A stretch of 37,407 nucleotides of DNA from Halomonas sp. (GCA_020201075.1 JAIVHL010000128.1:1-37407), one strand, 5' to 3'. Shown: positions 16,234 through 25,592, counted from the stretch's first letter. Notes: generated by a model from the letters alone, not told the origin. Made by a program: numbers and translations.

Positions 16234-16431
16234 CTAAAGGGGCAAGATGCGCGTTCGCATCGTGGCGCTCACCACAATAAAAGCTATTACAGAATAACCG
16301 GATGGTGTCAGGGGAGCTGATCGGTCCAGGCAGCACAACTTGACCACTGCATTAAAGGTGGTCTTCGGCGAAGGGCAGATAGCAGAAAAAAAGGGGGAGA
16401 CAGGCTTGGAAAACATGGGGGCACAAATGGA

Positions 16432-16541
16432 GGCGGCCCCGACAGCCACATCCCGGCACACGCGACCACCACTACCGTTGCTCCCTTCCGGGCCTGGCGG
16501 GGTTTGCGGCTTAGCATTGCGGGAGGACCGACAGGGCCACC
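16432..16541 (-). ncRNA. ffs: 4.5S RNA (bacterial small SRP RNA)
   Basis: Read on the minus strand this ~110-base segment folds as one long hairpin whose ends pair (GGCCCTGTCGG with CTGTCGGGGCC). The apical part contains the conserved Ffh-binding core CCAGGCCCGGAAGGGAGCAACGG, with the GGAA tetraloop and the flanking AGCA and ACGG internal-loop bases. TCCTCCCGCAA near the 5' end and CGTGTGCCGGGATG near the 3' end match other gammaproteobacterial 4.5S RNAs. It binds Ffh to form the signal recognition particle. Exact ends are estimated. A run of seven T residues (minus strand) lies about 40 bases downstream (16386-16392). The ORF 16340..16564 (+) overlapping this RNA is spurious. Confidence 0.95.
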
Positions 16542-16795
16542 ATAAATCGTCGTCTTTGACCTAGACGTCGATGACTCGGCAGTTGCGACGTTGGCGATCA
16601 ACGTCTTGCTGAGTGCGGGCGCACTATATCAATGCCGGAGACAGTGGGCAAGGGGCGAATCCATCAGCGCATCGGGATGAACCCGTCCCATCGTTGCTGT
16701 ATCGTTTGCTTCGTTTTTTTCCGCACCAAGGCCTGTATATGCTTGCATATCGGCCGGCCTGGGCAATTGTCCATTTCCCCACCGGGAGACACTTC

Positions 16796-18019
16796 ATGAC
16801 AAAGGATCCGAACAAGGGTTACATCGCTCTGCTTGGCTGGAGTCTTAACGCCATCGAAGCCGCCGAAAACTTCGACCGTCGCTACGTGGTGGTCGCGCCC
16901 GACTGGGCCGAGGAGTACTGCCAGAAGCACGACATCCCCTATGTGTCCTGGAACTTCGAGCGTTTGAACGACCGCTCCCTGGAGATCGCCGAGACCCTCA
17001 AGGAACTGGGCGTCGACGTAGCGATACCGATGTTCGAGGAGACCGTGGAGTGGGCAGGCGCCATCAACTCGGTGCTGCTCGACAATCCTCGCCTCTACGG
17101 GCAGTCGCTGCTGCTGCGCGACAAGGCGCTGATGAAGCGCCGCGCTCAGCTGGGCGGTATTCGCGTGGGCATCTTCGAGGAGGCGCATGACAAGGAGGAC
17201 GTCGTTCGTTTTCTCAAGCGGGTCAACCAGACCCTGCTCAAGCTCGACGGCGACCCCAACGACCCCATCCACCTCAAGGCCTTCGACAAGGCTGGCTGTC
17301 TGGGCCACAGGATGATCCGCACCCCGGACGAGGTCGACTCCATCCCGGACGAGGAATTCCCGGTGCTGATGGAATCCCACCTGGACGGCTGGGAATTCGC
17401 CGTGGAAGCGTGGATCCACAATGGCAAGATCGCCTTTCTCAATATCTCCGAGTACGTGACCCTGGGCTACTCGGTGTTTGTGCCGGCATCGCCTGAGCTC
17501 GAATATTATCGCCCGCAGATTGCCGCGCAGATCGAGAAACTGATCAAGACGTTCGACATCGAATTTGGCCTGATCCATCCAGAGTACTTCGTCACCAGCG
17601 ACGGCGAGATGTACTTTGGCGAAGTGGCTTACCGTCCGCCTGGGTTCAAGGTGTTCGAACTGCTCGAGCGGGTTTACGGCTTCAACGCCTACCAAGCCTC
17701 CATGCTGGTGTTCGATCCCAAGACCACTGCCGAAGAGGTCTCGGCGTTCTTCCCCGAAGAGGTGGTGGACGCCGACGGCTTTGCCGGTTGCTTCGGGGTC
17801 TATCCGCGCCGCCGCGTGGTCAACAAACTGGAGATTCCGGAAGAGGTCGAGGACGATCCCTACTTCGAGTCCCACGAGCTCACCGCACCGATGGAAGAGA
17901 CCGTCACCAAGCGAACCGCCTTCGGTACCCACTGGGGCCTGATATACTTCAAGGGCGACGAATCTGTACGCATGAAGGAATTGCTCAAGCATATGGAAGA
18001 GCTTGATTTTTATATCTGA
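16796..18019 (+). CDS. ATP-grasp domain protein (putative carboxylate-amine ligase)
   Basis: This 407-aa cytoplasmic ATP-grasp enzyme would join a carboxylate to an amine or thiol through an acyl-phosphate. An N-terminal pre-ATP-grasp alpha/beta domain (~1-105) is followed by LRDKALMKRRAQLGG (~108-121), HLKAFDKAGCLGH (~159-171; possible ATP-binding Lys161), LMESHLDGWEFAVEAW (~191-206) and GLIHPEYF...GEVAYRPPG (~258-283). In the last motif the usual E-x-N-x-R is E-V-A-Y-R, so the metal-binding Asn is Ala278. The start at 16796 is chosen for its GGGAG site and family-like beginning; the extension to 16613 is not protein-like. The next gene starts 45 bp later and is probably co-transcribed. The substrate is unknown. 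Confidence 0.85.
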   Translation: MTKDPNKGYIALLGWSLNAIEAAENFDRRYVVVAPDWAEEYCQKHDIPYVSWNFERLNDRSLEIAETLKELGVDVAIPMFEETVEWAGAINSVLLDNPRLYGQSLLLRDKALMKRRAQLGGIRVGIFEEAHDKEDVVRFLKRVNQTLLKLDGDPNDPIHLKAFDKAGCLGHRMIRTPDEVDSIPDEEFPVLMESHLDGWEFAVEAWIHNGKIAFLNISEYVTLGYSVFVPASPELEYYRPQIAAQIEKLIKTFDIEFGLIHPEYFVTSDGEMYFGEVAYRPPGFKVFELLERVYGFNAYQASMLVFDPKTTAEEVSAFFPEEVVDADGFAGCFGVYPRRRVVNKLEIPEEVEDDPYFESHELTAPMEETVTKRTAFGTHWGLIYFKGDESVRMKELLKHMEELDFYI

Positions 18020-18064
18020 TACAGGCGTCATGGCGATATGACATCCTGACGACAAGGAGTCGGC

Positions 18065-20101
18065 GTGACTACGCACCGACACACGCAAGACATGAGTGCA
18101 ACGCCTGCGGCCGACGAAAAGCTCGATGGCCTTTGCCAAAAACTGGACCAGGCAGTCAGTCTGCTGGCTAACGCCCCGAAGTTTGCAAGACCCGGCAAGC
18201 TGCCAAGGGTGCTCGACACCGCCCGCCGGGTGCTACTCCTGGAAGGCGGTGCCGCCGCCATCGAGGCCCGCGCCCAGGCCTATGAAAAGGCTGGGGTCTT
18301 TGCAGGCTCCGACTGGCAGACTCCCCAATACCTAGTGCCCTCGCTGACGACCCACTCCCTCAAGAGCGCCGATCCCAATCTGGTCGCGATTGAGGCGCTG
18401 AGCGAGCTGCGCCTGCTGGCCGTGGCAAAGGGGGAGTATCTGCATGACCAGATCTCGGCCGAACAGGCCCACCACTACCTGACCCAGGTAATGGCGATCA
18501 ATCTATGGCTGTTGTTTGGCGCACCCAGCGAGGCTGAGCGCGAGACTCAAGGCCGCCTGGCTCAGATTCCCCGCCATCTGTTCCAGCATCTGGCCGAGCG
18601 CATCGGCTACGAGCACATCATCGACCGGCTGATCGACGAGATCTGGCGCATCCTGCATCAGCGCCCCATCCAGGTTGAACCGGTCAAGACAATGATCACC
18701 CAGATCGCCATCTGCCAGGCCAATCCAGAGATCGATCTGGGTATCAGCGGCCAGGGCGCCGACCGCCTGGTCAGCTCGCTGTTCGGCCCTACCCGGGCCT
18801 GCCGCGAGGATCCCGGCATCGAGATCTATCGTGAACGGCTTTCCAGCATGGACGGCGCCGCGCTCCAGGGAGAGGCCACCGGCTTCGCCCGGGCCATGCA
18901 CGACACCGGGCTGGTCTCGGCCTATCATCCGGTGCTGCTGCGACACCTGTTGGATCACAGCGATCACCTGGTGGCCGAAGCGCTGGGACTCTCGGCCACC
19001 GGTCGCGATTGCCTGCTCTGCTACCGCGAGCTGGTCTCGGCGCTGATCCGCGGCGGCGTGCATCCATCCACGCCCCAAGCCGTCTTTGGCCTGGCACTGA
19101 TGCTGGAGCGCGGCATTCTCTACCAGCCGCCGGTAGCCCCGGCAATGTGGCGCCAGATGAGCCTGACGCTCACAGAATGGTCCCAGGCACGGCTCAACAC
19201 CGCCTTCGGTGAGGCGATCTCGCCCAGGGCAAGGCTGCTCGAGGGGGTGCTGTGCATGCTAGGTCAGCCGCTGGGCGTGGGTCAGGGCAACAACCCCACC
19301 TGCCAGTCGGCTCGGGCCCTCTCCATGTGGGCCTACAACGACCCCGACTACCTGCTGCAGATGGTGGCCTGGGCAGCCCGCGACGACGAGATCATCATGC
19401 ACTTCGAGGGTCAGCCGATCTCCTCGATGGAGAGCAGCGGCGGCGTGGCCAAGAACCTGCCCATGGACCTCGACCCGGTATCGCTGATCGTGGTGCCCCA
19501 CCTGGATCGTATCTATGCCGAGATGGGCCGACGTTGCAACGGTCGCGAGGGTGACCCTCACCGCTGGGTCAACCCCGAGTTCCACGGATGGTGGTCCGGC
19601 CGGGGCTTTCGCATCAACGTCGACGTGGCCACGGGCAAGCTTCACGAGCTGGACACCTTCCTGCGCCACTTCTACGCCAGCTACCACCCCTACTACAACG
19701 GCAATCAGCCGCTGATTCACCCTCAGCCGGCGGGCATCGCGGTGACCGACAGCGCCGCTCGCTTCATCGGCTGGCACGCCATCACCGTGCTGCGCGTATC
19801 GCTGGATCCTTCCGATGTGATGCGGGTTTATTTCTACAACCCCAACAACGACAGCGGCCAGGACTGGGGCGACGATATCAAGGTCAGCACCGCCGACCAC
19901 GGCGAGCGCGCTGGCGAGGCCTCACTGCCCTTCGATCAGTTCGCCTCACGTCTTTACATCTTCCATTACGACCCGCTGGAGCCCGGCGAGTTGGCCCAGG
20001 TCACTCAGGAGGAGCTCGATGTGGTGATCGGCCACATCCACCGCAGCTGGGGAGCGGACAGAATCCCGCCGGCCGACCTGCAGGCCGATGAAGGTCTCTA
20101 G
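18065..20101 (+). CDS. Uncharacterised 678-aa protein with a possible Cys-His-Asn triad
   Basis: I do not recognise this protein. It starts with GTG, preceded by AAGGAG at ideal spacing. No signal peptide or membrane helix is seen. The first ~400 residues are mostly helical and acidic. The last third looks enzymatic: GQGNNPTCQSARALS (Cys413), a GWW segment (~508), GWHAITVLRVSL (His571) and VYFYNPNNDSGQDWG (Asn592, Asp596). Cys, then a His in a W-H-A strand, then Asn or Asp in the next strand is the order of papain-fold cysteine peptidases, transglutaminases and amidases. It lies 45 bp after the ATP-grasp gene and 5 bp before tlyA. A ligase/amidase pair is a reasonable inference; this is not a family assignment. 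Confidence 0.85.
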   Translation: MTTHRHTQDMSATPAADEKLDGLCQKLDQAVSLLANAPKFARPGKLPRVLDTARRVLLLEGGAAAIEARAQAYEKAGVFAGSDWQTPQYLVPSLTTHSLKSADPNLVAIEALSELRLLAVAKGEYLHDQISAEQAHHYLTQVMAINLWLLFGAPSEAERETQGRLAQIPRHLFQHLAERIGYEHIIDRLIDEIWRILHQRPIQVEPVKTMITQIAICQANPEIDLGISGQGADRLVSSLFGPTRACREDPGIEIYRERLSSMDGAALQGEATGFARAMHDTGLVSAYHPVLLRHLLDHSDHLVAEALGLSATGRDCLLCYRELVSALIRGGVHPSTPQAVFGLALMLERGILYQPPVAPAMWRQMSLTLTEWSQARLNTAFGEAISPRARLLEGVLCMLGQPLGVGQGNNPTCQSARALSMWAYNDPDYLLQMVAWAARDDEIIMHFEGQPISSMESSGGVAKNLPMDLDPVSLIVVPHLDRIYAEMGRRCNGREGDPHRWVNPEFHGWWSGRGFRINVDVATGKLHELDTFLRHFYASYHPYYNGNQPLIHPQPAGIAVTDSAARFIGWHAITVLRVSLDPSDVMRVYFYNPNNDSGQDWGDDIKVSTADHGERAGEASLPFDQFASRLYIFHYDPLEPGELAQVTQEELDVVIGHIHRSWGADRIPPADLQADEGL

Positions 20102-20106
20102 GCGAT

Positions 20107-20883
20107 ATGCCACGCCTCGATCAGTTGCTTGTTACCCGCGGACTGGCTCGCTCGCGCACCCGAGCCCAGCGGCTAATTCGTTATGGGCGAGTTAGCCTGG
20201 CAGGCGGCGGCCGCGTGCTCACCAAGCCCGGAGAGAAACTGCCGGAGGACACTCATCTGGCAGTGGCGGAGGAGCCCGAGGAGCGCTACGTGTCCCGGGC
20301 GGGGCTCAAGCTCGAGGCGCTGATCGAGGCGCTGGGCCTGGATCTGACGGGCAAGCTGGTCCTCGACGTGGGGCAATCCACCGGCGGCTTCACCGACTGC
20401 GCCCTGGCCCACGGCGCTCGCCACGTGATCGGCGTGGAGGTGGGCCACGATCAACTCGATTCAAGCCTGCGCCAAGACTCCCGAGTGACCTGCCTGGAGG
20501 GGCTTAACGCCCGGGCCATGGCCGGTGACCCGCGACTATGTGAGGCTCTTGCCGCACAGGGCGCTGCGGGTCCAGGTCTTGCCGTCATGGATGTTTCCTT
20601 TATCTCTCAGACCCTGATCCTGCCAGAGCTCGCCGCCCTGCTGCTGCCCGGCGGTGAACTGGCCAGCCTGGTCAAGCCGCAATTCGAGGTGGGGCCTCGC
20701 GGAGTCAACGCCCGGGGCCTGGTCAATGACCCCGCCCGCTACGTTGAAGTGGAAGAGAGAATTCGCGCCTGCTGCCTCGCCGTAGGACTGTCGATCCACC
20801 ACTGGCGGGAAAGCCCCTTGCTTGGCGGCGACGGCAACCGCGAGTTTCTGCTCTATGCCGTTCGGGAGGCCCCACCGGCCTGA
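20107..20883 (+). CDS. tlyA: TlyA family RNA methyltransferase
   Basis: This 258-aa protein combines an N-terminal S4 RNA-binding domain (MPRLDQLLVTRGLARSR, ~1-62) with an FtsJ-type Rossmann methyltransferase. The SAM motif reads LVLDVGQSTGGFTDCAL (~84-100); FISQTLILPEL and LVKPQFEVG follow. TlyA proteins 2'-O-methylate cytidines in 16S and/or 23S rRNA; older literature calls them haemolysins. The gene starts five bases after the 678-aa gene, so it may share its transcript. It ends 12 bases from the convergent channel gene, with no room for a separate terminator. Confidence 0.93.
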   Translation: MPRLDQLLVTRGLARSRTRAQRLIRYGRVSLAGGGRVLTKPGEKLPEDTHLAVAEEPEERYVSRAGLKLEALIEALGLDLTGKLVLDVGQSTGGFTDCALAHGARHVIGVEVGHDQLDSSLRQDSRVTCLEGLNARAMAGDPRLCEALAAQGAAGPGLAVMDVSFISQTLILPELAALLLPGGELASLVKPQFEVGPRGVNARGLVNDPARYVEVEERIRACCLAVGLSIHHWRESPLLGGDGNREFLLYAVREAPPA

Positions 20884-20895
20884 GTTCACCTTATG

Positions 20896-23800
20896 TCAGC
20901 GCCCATCACCTCCCCCGCCACTGTCGCCGGGATCGACTTCACCCGGATCCCCCTCGGCCCCGGGAGGCGGATTCGCCAAAGCGGGCTCCTTTGAAGGCAC
21001 CACGCGCTGGACCCGCGCGGCCTGCCCGCCGGGGCGATGCAGCCAGACGTCGAGCTGGTTGAAGGCGATATCGACGTCATGCTCGGCGAACAACTCGCCC
21101 ACTCGACAGTTGATCTCGTCGGTGGCGTAGAGGCGGTCGCCCAGGGAGTTGACGAAGATCCGAAGCTCGAAGTTCAGGGTACTCTCACCGTAGTCCATGA
21201 ATAACACCAGAGGCTCGGGGTCGGCCAGCACCCGGGCGTTTTCGTCGGCGGCCTGGCGCAGCAGACGATGAACCAGCCGATGGTCTGACCCGTAGGCCAC
21301 GCCGAAGCTCAGCACCACTCGGGTGACCGTGTCCGACAGTGACCAGTTAATCAGTTGGTCGGTGACAAAGGTCTTGTTGGGAATGATGATTTCCTTGCGG
21401 TCGAAGTCGGTCACCGTTGTGGCACGAATACGGATCTTGCTCACCGTGCCGGTCAGATTGCCCAGTGTCACGGTGTCGCCGATGCGCACCGGGCGCTCGA
21501 AGAGGATGATCAGGCCCGACACGAAGTTGGCAAAGATCTCCTGCAGGCCGAAGCCCAGCCCCACGCTCAGCGCGGCCACCAGCCATTGCAGCTTGTCCCA
21601 GGAGACGCCGAGCGTGCCTAGAGACGAGACCAGGCCGGTGCCCACAATGGTGTAGGAGAGCAGCGAGGTAATGGCATAGGCGCTGCCCTGCTTCATCTCC
21701 AGACGCGACAGCACCATGACCTCGAGAAGGCCCGGCAGGTTACGGGCCATCATTAGCGTCAGCCCGATGATCAGCAGCGCGGTGAAGATATCGGCCACCG
21801 ACAGGGTGTTGCCAACCAGGTCGCCGCCTTCCAACTCGTCAGTTTCCCAGATCGCTACCTGTTCCAGATAACTCAGCACCGTCAGCAGGTCCGACCAGAC
21901 CAGGTAGAGCAGGAACACGAAGCCGATCAGCAGCATCAGTTTGGAGAGACGCAGCGACTGCTGGTTGATCTGGTCCATGTCCAGCGGCGGCTCTTCCACC
22001 ACCTCCTGCCCCCCGTCGGCCACCTCCTGAGCATGAGCCCGGCGCCTGGCCAGGGCCCGCTTGAAGGCCAACCGGCGTGCCGCTACCGCCAGACCACGCA
22101 CCACCGACGCCTCCACCAGGATCCACAGCCCCAATAGATAGAGGGTGAGCACAAAGCGCCCCACCAGGCTCAGCGCCGTGTATTCATAGCCGGCCACGAT
22201 CAGCCCGACCAGCACCAGGGGAACAGCGGCCATGGCTAGCCCCAGCACCAGGCGAAACAGCCGCACGCCGAAGTAGGGCGCATGGGCCAGGATCAGGCGG
22301 GCCTGCAGAAAGCTCATGGCCAGCAAACCCGTGACCAGCAGGCCCAGCGCTACCGGGCGGTGGTTAAGTCCAAAGTCGGTATCTCGCGCCAGAGTGGCGA
22401 TCACCAGTACCGGCACCAGGGCCAGTCCCAGCCAGCCGAGCAGCCAATGGAGACGTGCGGTGTAGTCCGCTGGCCAGTAGAAGTGCTTGGTGGCTACGCC
22501 GTCCAGGACCAACAGGCGTCGCCCCCAGGCAATCACTGCCCAGGCCAGCGAGAGCTGCAGGGCGGCCAGGCCCAGGCCGTGAGATATCCCCTCATTGCCC
22601 GCCAGCAATCCGCTGCCAGCGGCTGCCAGGATCAGGGGCCCGGGAATCGCCAGGGGGACATTCAACAACACTGCCCGGGGCGTGTGCAGCTGGGTATCGC
22701 TGCGCAGACGCCCAACCTGCTCATGCAGCGTCGCCAGACGGGCCTTGACCCGCCGGCGACTCAGCATCAGCCCGATCGCCACCAGTAACAGGGGCACGCT
22801 CGCCAGGGCACCGGCGTTGGGCAGGCGCCAATGCACCGGCAGCACCTGGCGCCACTCCCCCTCCTGCCACTCAAGCACAAGATTTTTGGGCAGCTGGCGC
22901 GCCCATGCCAGATCGAGCGGCCGAGTGTTGGCCACCCAGAAGAGCTGCTCGTCGATGGTCGCGCGCAGCTCGCGCGACGTCTCGAGCAGCTGCTGCTGGT
23001 TGAGCTGCATCTCGATGGCCGAACTCAGCAGAGTGCCATAGGTCTGCTCCAGGCGATCCACCAGCTCGCGGCGAGACTGGTAGAGACGCTGAAGGGAATC
23101 GACCAGGGCATCACTGACCTCGACACCGGCCTCTTCCAGGCGCTGTTTGGCCAGGCGCTCACCCTGGCGCAGCTCATCGCGTTGGCGCACCAAATCGAAT
23201 TGGCGCAGGCGCAGATCGGCGATCTCGTCCTGGAGGTTACGTCGCGATGCCACCTGGGGCAGCGAGCGGCGCTGCTCGCGAAGAATCCGCGACAGCAGAA
23301 TGCTGCCGCGGATCGCCTCGATCTGTTCGTTGAGGCTGCGCTGCAACTGTCGGACATAATCGAGCTGGCTACGCACCACCAGGCTCTCGCGCACCAGCGC
23401 ACTGCTTCGGTCGTTGGTTCTCAGCAGCTCAAGGCTGAGATCGCGATTGATCTGCTGGGCACGCTCGAGAACCGGGTGCCCTGCCTCGAGCAGCGGGTCG
23501 TCCCTGACGGCATCGGCGATGGCCTGCTCCGAAGCCAGGCGCCGCTTGCGCTCGATGACATTCTGCAGCACAGAGAGCTCCGACTCTTGCCGGGCGATCT
23601 GTTGGGTCATGAGGTCGCGGCGCTGCTGGTCGAGCTCGCGCAGGCGAGCGTTGGTAGTCAGCTCACGCTGATGAAACAGCAAGGTGAGCTCGGCCAGACG
23701 ACGCTCCACCCGTTGCTGCCAGAGCCGAGGGTCTTCGCTGGGAAGATCACGGTTCTCGAGTTCTTCCTGAGCGCGACGCGCCCTCTCCACCGCCTGCATG

Positions 23801-24348
23801 GCCTCGGAGATCGCATGCTGGGCGCGCTCCGGCAGAGTCTGGGACGAAAGCAATTGGGCGTTGACTTCGGCCAGACGATCCTGCATCCGCTGAAGCTCGA
23901 TCACCGACTCCTGCTGGCGCTGTTCCAGCTCATCCAGGGATAGGTCGTCCAGACCGGTGGCCGACAGGTCCCGGGCCGCCTCCTCCTCTGCTCGCAGCTC
24001 TCGCTCCAGGCGCAGCAGTTCTGAAGGGGCCCGCTCGACGCGTGCTTCAAGAGCCTCAATACGCTTTTCCATCTCTTCCAGAGAGGCCAGGGAGGACAGC
24101 GTCTCTTCCAGCAGTTCTTTCTCGCCAAGCTGAGCGGTACTGAGGCTCTCACCCTCTACGGGAGCCAAGGCATCGAGCCGCGCCTCTACGTCACCGCGCT
24201 CCGGCAGGCTCACTTCTGCACGTGCCGGCTGCACAACGGCCATCAACAGCAGGGCCATCAGCAGCAGGGCTAAAAGCACCAGGGCAGGCCATCCCCAGCG
24301 GCTCGCTCCCCCCCTACCCATGGGGCATACCCTTGCAGATTTCGCCAC
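20896..24348 (-). CDS. Large MscS-family mechanosensitive channel (MscK/MscM type)
   Basis: This ~1150-aa inner-membrane protein has a signal peptide (hydrophobic ~20-40, cleavage after ARA), then a ~470-residue periplasmic coiled-coil region (MscS_porin type, Glu/Leu/Arg-rich). About eight transmembrane segments follow, then a C-terminal MscS core with LSVGLGFGLQEIFANFVSG (~920) and IRIRATTVTDFDRKEIIIPN. Such channels release solutes on hypo-osmotic shock. The architecture is that of MscM (YjeP) or MscK (KefA). Two starts are possible: GTG at 24348 (GAGG site) and ATG at 24321 (AAGGG site); both keep the signal peptide. A 15-bp tandem duplication inside the signal sequence gives LLLMA twice. 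The C-terminal tail is Gly/Asp/Pro-rich. It is divergent from pldA. Confidence 0.93.
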   Translation of the reverse strand: MAKSARVCPMGRGGASRWGWPALVLLALLLMALLLMAVVQPARAEVSLPERGDVEARLDALAPVEGESLSTAQLGEKELLEETLSSLASLEEMEKRIEALEARVERAPSELLRLERELRAEEEAARDLSATGLDDLSLDELEQRQQESVIELQRMQDRLAEVNAQLLSSQTLPERAQHAISEAMQAVERARRAQEELENRDLPSEDPRLWQQRVERRLAELTLLFHQRELTTNARLRELDQQRRDLMTQQIARQESELSVLQNVIERKRRLASEQAIADAVRDDPLLEAGHPVLERAQQINRDLSLELLRTNDRSSALVRESLVVRSQLDYVRQLQRSLNEQIEAIRGSILLSRILREQRRSLPQVASRRNLQDEIADLRLRQFDLVRQRDELRQGERLAKQRLEEAGVEVSDALVDSLQRLYQSRRELVDRLEQTYGTLLSSAIEMQLNQQQLLETSRELRATIDEQLFWVANTRPLDLAWARQLPKNLVLEWQEGEWRQVLPVHWRLPNAGALASVPLLLVAIGLMLSRRRVKARLATLHEQVGRLRSDTQLHTPRAVLLNVPLAIPGPLILAAAGSGLLAGNEGISHGLGLAALQLSLAWAVIAWGRRLLVLDGVATKHFYWPADYTARLHWLLGWLGLALVPVLVIATLARDTDFGLNHRPVALGLLVTGLLAMSFLQARLILAHAPYFGVRLFRLVLGLAMAAVPLVLVGLIVAGYEYTALSLVGRFVLTLYLLGLWILVEASVVRGLAVAARRLAFKRALARRRAHAQEVADGGQEVVEEPPLDMDQINQQSLRLSKLMLLIGFVFLLYLVWSDLLTVLSYLEQVAIWETDELEGGDLVGNTLSVADIFTALLIIGLTLMMARNLPGLLEVMVLSRLEMKQGSAYAITSLLSYTIVGTGLVSSLGTLGVSWDKLQWLVAALSVGLGFGLQEIFANFVSGLIILFERPVRIGDTVTLGNLTGTVSKIRIRATTVTDFDRKEIIIPNKTFVTDQLINWSLSDTVTRVVLSFGVAYGSDHRLVHRLLRQAADENARVLADPEPLVLFMDYGESTLNFELRIFVNSLGDRLYATDEINCRVGELFAEHDVDIAFNQLDVWLHRPGGQAARVQRVVPSKEPALANPPPGAEGDPGEVDPGDSGGGGDGR

Positions 24349-24442
24349 AGCCTACCTCGCTTGCAAAACATATTGATCACTACTAATTCTCTTCCCCTGC
24401 GACAGGCATGGCAATCACCTTCCCCGTCAGGGTCCCACGCTG

Positions 24443-24470
24443 TTGACTTGACCGCCGGGCGTGGTAGAAC
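24443..24470 (+). promoter_or_regulatory. Candidate sigma-70 promoter of pldA
   Basis: TTGACT at 24443-24448 and TAGAAC at 24465-24470 are separated by 16 bases, in the divergent gap between the channel gene and pldA. The start codon lies 37 bases downstream. It matches the consensus reasonably; no operator is evident. Confidence 0.5.
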
Positions 24471-24506
24471 GACTGTCTGAATCCCCATTGTCTTCCGGAT
24501 CTCCCC

Positions 24507-25592
24507 ATGACCTCGCTGAACCGCTCTGCCATTCTCGCCGGCGCAAGCCTGGCACTGTTGCTGCTCGCAGGTGTAACGCAGGCTGATACTCAGCAACTTC
24601 GGCAGAGTGACGGCAGCACCACCGGAGCCGGCGTCGGAGAAAGCGCCGCGGACCGCGGCGCCATTCAGGCCCGCATCCGGGCACTCAACGCGGAGCTCGA
24701 GTCGTTGCAGAGCGAGCTTCAAGCGCTGCCCGAAGACGGCGTCATCCAGTCCGAAACGATCCCAACCAACGAGGTCGCGGCTCTGCAGGCCCGTGAGCGT
24801 CGTGAGTTTGAGCTCGAGTCCCGCCGCAACCCCTTTTCCATTACCACCTATCGGCGCAACTATCTCTTCCCCGCCAGCTACACGACCAACCCCAACCGGG
24901 AAGCATTCCAGGACATTTCCTCTGAAAACGGTCCCGACAACATCGAGTTGAAGTTCCAGTTCAGCGCCAAGGTCAGCCTGGTCGATGGGCTGCTCGGCGA
25001 CACCGGCGACCTCTACTTTGCCTACACCCAGCGCAGCTGGTGGCAGGCGTACAACACCGACTCATCATCGCCTTTTCGCGAGACTAACTATGAGCCGGAA
25101 ATCTTCATGAATTTCGACAACGCCTGGCAGGCCCTGGGCTGGACCAATGTGCGTAACCGCCTGGCGCTGAACCATACCTCCAACGGTCGCTCCGCTCCGC
25201 TCTCGCGCAGCTGGAACCGGGTCTACCTCGAGAGCATCTTCCAGCGCGGCGACTGGGCCTTCAGCCTGGCCCCCCATTGGCGCATACCGGAGTCTGAGGG
25301 CGAGGATGATAACCCTGACATCGAGCGCTACATGGGCTACGGCGATGCCACCATCGCCCGGCGCTTCGGCGACAACGAGCTGAGCCTGCTTTGGCGGGGC
25401 AATCCCAGCGCGGGCAATATGGGTACCCAGGTGGACTACTCTTGGCCGCTGTTCAGCGGCAATGTCCGCGGCCACGTTCAGTACTACTACGGCCATGGCG
25501 AGAGCATGGTCGACTACGATCATCGCAACCATCGTCTGAGCCTGGGTTTCAGCCTCAATCCATTGTTCAGCGGCGGCAGCATGACCCGTTGA
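24507..25592 (+). CDS. pldA: Outer membrane phospholipase A (OmpLA)
   Basis: OmpLA is a 12-stranded outer-membrane barrel that hydrolyses phospholipids which have flipped to the outer leaflet. This 361-aa copy has a signal peptide (cleavage near TQA, ~26), an extra helical, Gln/Glu-rich segment (~50-105), and then the barrel from NPFSITTYRRNYLFP. The catalytic residues are present with the family's spacing: His223 and Ser225 in LNHTSNGRS, and Asn237 in SRSWNRVY, corresponding to His142, Ser144 and Asn156 of E. coli. C-terminal strands are aromatic-rich (HVQYYYGHG). The protein is longer than E. coli OmpLA because of the N-terminal helix. Confidence 0.95.
   Translation: MTSLNRSAILAGASLALLLLAGVTQADTQQLRQSDGSTTGAGVGESAADRGAIQARIRALNAELESLQSELQALPEDGVIQSETIPTNEVAALQARERREFELESRRNPFSITTYRRNYLFPASYTTNPNREAFQDISSENGPDNIELKFQFSAKVSLVDGLLGDTGDLYFAYTQRSWWQAYNTDSSSPFRETNYEPEIFMNFDNAWQALGWTNVRNRLALNHTSNGRSAPLSRSWNRVYLESIFQRGDWAFSLAPHWRIPESEGEDDNPDIERYMGYGDATIARRFGDNELSLLWRGNPSAGNMGTQVDYSWPLFSGNVRGHVQYYYGHGESMVDYDHRNHRLSLGFSLNPLFSGGSMTR

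Noticed and set aside
16340-16601. ORFs on both strands near 16.4-16.6 kb
   Set aside because: They overlap the 4.5S RNA gene and lack ribosome sites or protein character.
16613-16795. N-terminal extension of the ATP-grasp ORF
   Set aside because: The extra 61 residues are not family-like; the ATG at 16796 has a good ribosome site.
22282-23943. Long plus-strand ORFs opposite the mechanosensitive channel gene
   Set aside because: Shadow frames of the channel coding sequence, with no recognisable domains.
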